Shown: one piece after another, positions 15,407 to 19,431 of the stretch
Position numbering within the stretch: the first letter of the stretch is position 1
How the letters are laid out: every line of letters starts with the position of its first letter
Assembly: GCA_030446955.1 (NCBI GenBank)
Contig: JAUJMG010000030.1
Span: 1 to 19,431 of the forward strand
From: Thermomicrobiales bacterium
GTDB taxonomy: Bacteria > Chloroflexota > Chloroflexia > Thermomicrobiales > UBA6265
Direction of reading: 5' to 3'
DNA: 19,431 nucleotides
Made by a program: the position numbers and the translations under genes
The notes under the pieces: model-generated
The model's database searches: none
Told to the model about the DNA's origin: nothing
What the model saw: the letters and a program-made list of their open reading frames with translations, nothing else

Positions 15407-16978
15407 CTAGCGGTGCTGCCCGGCCCTGAGATTGGCGATCGCCTCGTGGGCGGCGTTGTGGCCGGGGGCGCCCATCACACAACCGCCCGGCCAGGCCCCG
15501 GCGGCGCAGAGGTAGAGACCGCGGATGGGACCCTCGTAGGTGCGGGAGCCGGGAACGGGGCGGAGGTCGAACGCTTGCTCCGGGACCAGCTCGCCCTGGA
15601 AGATGTGGCCGCCGGTGAGCCCAAACCGGGCCTCGATATCGGGCGGGCCGAGGACCTGACGGGCCACGACGGCGCCGGGAACGTTGGGGGCGTACTCGGC
15701 GAAGCGGTTCAGGGCGTGGTCGGCGATCTCCTCCCGCCGCTCGTCCCAGGTGCCCTCCGCCAGCTCGTACGGGAAGTATTGGGTGAAGATCGAGAGGGTG
15801 TGCTTGCCTTCCGGCGCCACACTGGGGTCGACCGCCGACTGGGTGTGGACGCTCATCAACGGATAATCTGAGGGGCGGCCGCTGCGCGCGTCCTCGTAGG
15901 CGCGCTGCAGGTAGTCGATGCTAGGGCCGATGAAGACGCCGCCGGTACGGGCCTTGTACTGCTCGTCGTTGGCGAGGCCGTTGTACCGGGGAAGCTCCTC
16001 CATGGCCAGATTGAGTTTCATGACCGGCGAGTCCATCTGGATCGCCTCGATATCCCGGACGAACTCGGCGGGTAGGTCTGCTGCATCGACGAGCTTGAGA
16101 TAGGTCCGCTTCGGATCAGCGTTGGAGAGGACGACCGGCGCGTGGAACTCCTCCCCGTCCGTCGTCACGACACCGGTCACGCGGCCGTCTAGGACACAGA
16201 CCTGGGCCACCTCTTTTCCAGTCAGGATGGTCGCGCCTTCCCTCCGCGCGGCGTTGGCGAGTGCCTGGGAGACGCTGCCCATCGCGCCCTTGACGTAGGC
16301 CCATTGGCCGCGCTTGCCCGTCACGTTGCCCATCGAGTGGTAGAGCTTGACGTAGGCGGTGCCGGCGTCGCGCGGCCCCCGGAAGGTGCCGATCAGGCCG
16401 AAGGCGACGGCGACGGCCTGCATCTGTTCGCTCGCGAAGAAGTACTCGGCGACGTCCGCTGCCGACCCGAGGATCATCTTCTGAAAGACGCGGGCGTCCT
16501 CCGGGCTGCCGAACTCCGCCGCGAACTCGGCGAAGGTGGGCGGCTGGCGGAGGACGAATTTGTCCATGACCGCAGCCGCTTTCTCGACGAAGGCGTCGTA
16601 GTAGGGGTAGTTGGCGGCGTCCTTTGGGGAGAATTTGGCGATCTCGGCCAGGAAGCGCTCCTGGTCCTCCCAGGCGACGAGGGAGCGGCCGTTGGGGAAG
16701 GGCATGAAGAAGCGAGGGTTCCGCCCGATCAGCTCGATGCCGTCCCAAGCGCCCAGGTCGTCCAGGATGCCGCGGGGCATCAGGGAGAGCACATAGGACC
16801 CCTCGGAGAGGTGGAAGCCGGGGTGAATCTCTTGGGTGTAGGCCGCGCCGCCGACCCCAATGTATCGCTCCAGCACGCAGACCTGAAACCCCGCCTTGGC
16901 CAGGTAGCACGCCGCCACCAGCCCGTTGTGGCCGCCGCCGATGATCAGCGCGTCAAAGGTGCGATCCTGCTTTGCCAT
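15407..16978 (-). CDS. PYROXD2 / phytoene-dehydrogenase-like FAD oxidoreductase
   Basis: A 523-residue flavoprotein with the N-terminal FAD-binding motif LIIGGGHNGLVAACYLAKAG (11-30), the glutamate for the ribose (LERYIGVGGAA) and the C-terminal FAD-contact segment AAGAWPGGCVMGAPGHNAA. The length and the GGGHNG variant fit the PYROXD2-like group of the CrtI/phytoene desaturase clan rather than true carotenoid desaturases. There is no carotenoid gene nearby, so its substrate is unassigned. The ATG at 16978 follows GAGGAGG with a 9-base spacer. A good sigma70-like promoter lies about 45-75 bases upstream. It is divergent from the sarcosine-oxidase-like gene and upstream of the P-loop kinase gene (65-base gap), with which it may form an operon. 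Confidence 0.92.
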   Translation of the reverse strand: MAKQDRTFDALIIGGGHNGLVAACYLAKAGFQVCVLERYIGVGGAAYTQEIHPGFHLSEGSYVLSLMPRGILDDLGAWDGIELIGRNPRFFMPFPNGRSLVAWEDQERFLAEIAKFSPKDAANYPYYDAFVEKAAAVMDKFVLRQPPTFAEFAAEFGSPEDARVFQKMILGSAADVAEYFFASEQMQAVAVAFGLIGTFRGPRDAGTAYVKLYHSMGNVTGKRGQWAYVKGAMGSVSQALANAARREGATILTGKEVAQVCVLDGRVTGVVTTDGEEFHAPVVLSNADPKRTYLKLVDAADLPAEFVRDIEAIQMDSPVMKLNLAMEELPRYNGLANDEQYKARTGGVFIGPSIDYLQRAYEDARSGRPSDYPLMSVHTQSAVDPSVAPEGKHTLSIFTQYFPYELAEGTWDERREEIADHALNRFAEYAPNVPGAVVARQVLGPPDIEARFGLTGGHIFQGELVPEQAFDLRPVPGSRTYEGPIRGLYLCAAGAWPGGCVMGAPGHNAAHEAIANLRAGQHR

Positions 16979-17025
16979 CGGAACGAGCCTCCTCAGACAT
17001 CCAAACGAGCATCAACGGCCGGCGC

Positions 17026-17054
17026 AAGGTAGAGCCGCAGGCGGAAGGCGTCAA
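17026..17054 (-). promoter_or_regulatory. Candidate sigma70 promoter for the PYROXD2-like gene
   Basis: On the minus strand TTGACG (17054-17049) is followed after exactly 17 bases by TACCTT (17031-17026). This puts the transcription start near 17019, about 40 bases ahead of the ATG at 16978. It is the best-formed promoter in the window. Confidence 0.55.
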
Positions 17055-17187
17055 TCGGAGACGGAAGGAACCGGGCACTGATGCGCTTGAAGCGAGGCAG
17101 GCGGGAGCGGTCGCGTATCATCGCCGTCGACCATCTGGGCGACTTCTTTGCGGCTGTCGGCCGAGAAACGGAACGGAGATCAACGGA

Positions 17188-18336
17188 GTGCGGAGTACGG
17201 CGGACGCCGTCATCGTCGGCGCGGGAATCATGGGCTGCGCGATCGCGTACGAGTTGGCCGAGCGCGGGATGACGAACATCCTGGTCCTGGAGAAGGACGC
17301 GATCGGACGCGGCGCCACCGCCGACGCGGCGGGCGGCATCCGGCAGCAGTTCTCGACGGAGACCAACATCCGGCTCGCGACCCACAGCGTCCGCATTTGG
17401 GAAACCTTTGAGGAGCGGTTCGGGCGGGACATCGGACTCAAGCAGCAGGGCTACCTCTTCCTGCTCACGGAGCCGGACCAGGAGCCGGTCTTTCGCCGCA
17501 ACCTCGCGCTCCAGCAGACGCTCGGCGTCCCGGCCCGGTGGGTGACGCCCGCTGAGATCGCCGACCTCAATCCGCACGTCCTGCTCGACGACGTGATCGG
17601 CGGCACCTTCTGTCCCGAAGACGGCTGGGTGGATACCTCCGGCGCGACGATGGGCTACGCCGAGGCGGCACGGTGGCGCGGTGTGGAGATCGCGGAGGAG
17701 ACGCCAGTCACCGGCATTTGCATCGAAGCCGGTCGGGTGATGGGTGTCGAGACCGCACATGGGCCCGTCGCGACGCCGCTGGTGATCCTTTGCGCCGGGC
17801 CGTATACACGGCTCGTGGGGGAGATGGCGGGGGTGGATCTGCCGGTGTCGCCCTACCGGCGGATGAGTTTCATCACGGAGCCCTTCGATCGCCTCCCGGC
17901 CTCGCTGCCAATGACGATCGAGTTCGCCACCGGGCTCTACTTCCACCCCGAGAGCGGCGGCTTCTTGTTTGGCATGGGCAACCCGGAGGAGCCGAGCAGC
18001 TTTGACAAGACCGTCGGCGAGGCCTGGATGCTCGCGACGGTGGAGCGGCTCGTCAGCCGGGCGCCGGTTTTCGAGGAGGCGAACGTGCGGCGCGGGTGGG
18101 CGGGGTTCTACGAGATCACGCCCGATGACAACCCGCTGCTCGGATGGGTCGGAGAGCCGGAGGGGCTGGCAGTCGCGGCCGGGTTCAGCGGCCACGGGTT
18201 CATGCAGGGACCGGCCATCGGCGCGTGTATCGCGGAGTTGGTCCTCGAAGGCGCCGCTCGCACCGTGGACATTGCCCCGTTTCGTCCGTCCCGCTTCCGG
18301 GAGGGCGCGTTGGCGCAGGAGCACAACGTGATCTGA
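17188..18336 (+). CDS. FAD-dependent oxidoreductase, sarcosine oxidase beta / DadA type (DAO family)
   Basis: A 382-residue amine/amino-acid oxidase-like flavoprotein. It opens with AVIVGAGIMGCAIAYELAERG (dinucleotide motif GAGIMG at 11-16), continues with VLEKDAIGRGATADAAGGIR (33-52) and QQF, and ends with GFYEITPDDNPLLGW (307-321) and AAGFSGHGFMQGPAIG (330-345). These match the DAO family that oxidises N-methylated or free amino acids (sarcosine, glycine or D-amino acids). The substrate cannot be specified. The start is a GTG at 17188 with CGGAG 9 bases upstream; the frame is open to 16972, but the added part is not conserved-looking. A -10-like TATCAT lies at 17116-17121, while the nearest TTGAAG is 23 bases away, so the promoter is unclear. 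Confidence 0.92.
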   Translation: MRSTADAVIVGAGIMGCAIAYELAERGMTNILVLEKDAIGRGATADAAGGIRQQFSTETNIRLATHSVRIWETFEERFGRDIGLKQQGYLFLLTEPDQEPVFRRNLALQQTLGVPARWVTPAEIADLNPHVLLDDVIGGTFCPEDGWVDTSGATMGYAEAARWRGVEIAEETPVTGICIEAGRVMGVETAHGPVATPLVILCAGPYTRLVGEMAGVDLPVSPYRRMSFITEPFDRLPASLPMTIEFATGLYFHPESGGFLFGMGNPEEPSSFDKTVGEAWMLATVERLVSRAPVFEEANVRRGWAGFYEITPDDNPLLGWVGEPEGLAVAAGFSGHGFMQGPAIGACIAELVLEGAARTVDIAPFRPSRFREGALAQEHNVI

Positions 18337-18453
18337 GGCAGGACGATTGTCTGGGCAGCTGTGGGGCGGCTGTTGGCGCGGAGGATGCTTTCTCCGAATT
18401 CCAGAGGGCGACCAGCCGCTCAGCACCGGATGCGCGGCAGGACAGGAGGGATG

Positions 18454-18951
18454 ATGGGCGATCTGGATGGGAGCGAGAGCGCGGAGACGACACCGGACCA
18501 CATCTTTGACGACTACACGACAGAGGAACTGCTTGAGCAGGCTCAGAGCAACGCTCAGGGAACCTTCATCGTCACGGCATCTTTTCTCCAGTCTCGCGGC
18601 CTCTCGGTAGATGAGTGGGCCGAGGGCGTCGGGCAGATCTTCGTGCGCGGTTGGGATACCTCCCGGGCCTGGGACGCCGCCGAGTTCATGGACGCGATGC
18701 TCACCAACTTCCGCGCGGTCGGCGCCGAGGTGGTGCAGACCCAGTTCGATCCAGATCGGTCCGAGGCGACGATCTCCGGCTGGCCCGACCCCGACCTCTG
18801 CGCCGTCTTTGGCGTCGACCCGAATCTCGCGGCCCGCTTCCATGGCGTCGCCGCCCCGATTGCCTCCGCGCTTGGTCTCGCCTGGGAATGGCACCGGGAC
18901 GGCGAGGAGACGCGCCTCGTCGCGACGCGGCGCCGGGATGAGGGAGCATGA
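18454..18951 (+). CDS. Unrecognised protein translationally coupled to YlxP
   Basis: A 165-residue soluble protein that I do not recognise. The start is taken as the second ATG of the ATGATG at 18451, because AGGAGG lies 4 bases before it and too close to the first. The N-terminus (1-20) is acidic and probably flexible. Residues 22-100 look helical and well packed (TTEELLEQAQ, FLQSRGLSVDEWAEGV, FMDAMLTNFRAVGAEVV). The C-terminal half contains ISGWPDPDLCAVFGVDP, with the only cysteine (Cys116), and IASALGLAWEWHRDG. There is no signal peptide or membrane helix. The layout vaguely recalls small ligand-binding or hydrolase-like domains, but no family can be named. Its stop overlaps the YlxP start (ATGA), implying co-expression. 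Confidence 0.82.
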   Translation: MGDLDGSESAETTPDHIFDDYTTEELLEQAQSNAQGTFIVTASFLQSRGLSVDEWAEGVGQIFVRGWDTSRAWDAAEFMDAMLTNFRAVGAEVVQTQFDPDRSEATISGWPDPDLCAVFGVDPNLAARFHGVAAPIASALGLAWEWHRDGEETRLVATRRRDEGA

Positions 18952-19250
18952 CGATCGCGATTGGGGCGGCACGGGTCGGGCTCTACTTGGAGGGCAGCTT
19001 TTCGCTGAAGGACAAACGAAAGGTTGTCCGCTCGCTCACCCAGCGCGTCCGGAACCAGTTCAATGTTGGGATCGCCGAGGTGGAGGACTTGGACGACCAG
19101 CGGGTGGCAACGCTTGCCGTCGTCTGCGTCAGCAACAGCTCCGCCCATGCCGACGAGATGCTGGCGACGGTCATCCGGTTCATCGAATCCCGGGTCGAAC
19201 TCGGGGTCCTGGCCGAGGTGGAGACGGAGTTGATCCATCTGGGCGGGTGA
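18948..19250 (+). CDS. ylxP: YlxP / DUF503 family protein
   Basis: A 100-residue protein of the DUF503 family (YlxP), typically 90-100 residues. The family hallmark SFSLKDKRKVVRSLTQRVRN (18-37) is present, followed by VGIAEVEDLDDQ and the usual alternating beta strands, with EVETELIHLG at the end. In Firmicutes ylxP lies beside infB and rbfA and is thought to be linked to ribosome function. Those genes are absent here, so the role is unknown. Its ATG overlaps the preceding gene's stop by four bases (ATGA), a strong sign of translational coupling with the unrecognised upstream protein. Confidence 0.93.
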   Translation: MTIAIGAARVGLYLEGSFSLKDKRKVVRSLTQRVRNQFNVGIAEVEDLDDQRVATLAVVCVSNSSAHADEMLATVIRFIESRVELGVLAEVETELIHLGG

Positions 19251-19431
19251 TGGTGTCCACCCGTTCACTCATCCTGTCATAGCCAATCGGTCTGAGGTGT
19301 TGTCCTTCCTTCCGGCGCCGGTGTCTCCGTGCCCCGGGATGCGTCCCCGGGGCTGAGCCCGGCCGCTCAAGCACGCAAGACCACGCGATCAACCAAAGTT
19401 CGTACCAGGCGGGCAGCTCCGCCTCCCGCAC
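19251..19431. other. Right-edge intergenic stretch, likely noncoding
   Basis: No convincing gene is seen after ylxP. A minus-strand frame is open to the right edge, but its translation is Pro/Arg/Gly-rich and runs through the hairpins and into ylxP in antisense. A 10-base palindrome CCGGCGCCGG lies at 19311-19320. A strong hairpin at 19331-19353 is listed separately. The real neighbour on the right lies outside the window. Confidence 0.45.
19331..19353. terminator. GC-rich hairpin downstream of ylxP (terminator-like or dispersed repeat)
   Basis: GCCCCGGG (19331-19338) pairs perfectly with CCCGGGGC (19346-19353) around a 7-base loop. Just beyond is a second small palindrome, GGGCTGAGCCC, overlapping the right arm, so alternative folds are possible. 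No T-run follows. It lies about 80 bases after the ylxP stop and could end that transcript or be part of a dispersed palindromic repeat. Confidence 0.4.

Noticed and set aside
16993..18972. A 659-residue open frame on the minus strand
   Set aside because: Antisense to the sarcosine-oxidase-like gene and the gene before ylxP, both of which show clear coding character or ribosome binding sites.

Overview
The window is a high-GC (roughly two-thirds G+C by eye) bacterial chromosome segment packed with metabolic genes on both strands. Codon use, strong AGGAGG-type ribosome binding sites, long antisense shadow ORFs and the mix of families (Tat-exported peptide-binding protein, CapA-like protein, PYROXD2-like and sarcosine-oxidase-like flavoproteins, M24 and M20 hydrolases, YlxP/DUF503) suggest a Chloroflexota organism of the Thermomicrobia type, such as a Sphaerobacter relative. 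That placement is inference. No rRNA, tRNA, CRISPR array, integrase, transposase or phage gene was recognised.

Left part (1-5629): a family 5 peptide-type ABC substrate-binding protein runs off the left edge on the minus strand. Upstream of it lies a CapA-like metallophosphatase gene, also minus. A gamma-glutamyltranspeptidase-fold Ntn-hydrolase is transcribed divergently on the plus strand and converges on a PhzF-family isomerase on the minus strand. Together these suggest uptake and processing of peptide- or amide-like compounds.

Middle (5747-11905, all minus): a fusion of a HAD phosphatase domain to a full-length D-3-phosphoglycerate dehydrogenase (SerA with ASB and ACT domains), an epoxide-hydrolase-like alpha/beta hydrolase, a second D-2-hydroxyacid dehydrogenase, and a type II NADH dehydrogenase-like gene split by an in-frame TAA stop. 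The fusion and the split gene are the two most unusual items here.

Right part (12154-19431): a plus-strand M24 Xaa-Pro-peptidase-like gene is followed, after a large REP-like inverted repeat, by an M20 N-carbamoyl-amino-acid/allantoate amidohydrolase-like gene. Then come a minus-strand P-loop kinase-like gene and a PYROXD2-like flavoprotein gene. The latter is divergent from a plus-strand sarcosine-oxidase/DadA-type FAD oxidoreductase gene. Last is a translationally coupled pair made of an unrecognised protein and YlxP (DUF503). The final 180 bases hold strong hairpins and no convincing gene.

Overall the region looks like a heterotroph's amino-acid, peptide and hydroxy-acid metabolism neighbourhood rather than one dedicated operon. 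No complete multi-gene novel system is evident. The best candidate for something undescribed is the HAD-SerA fusion.
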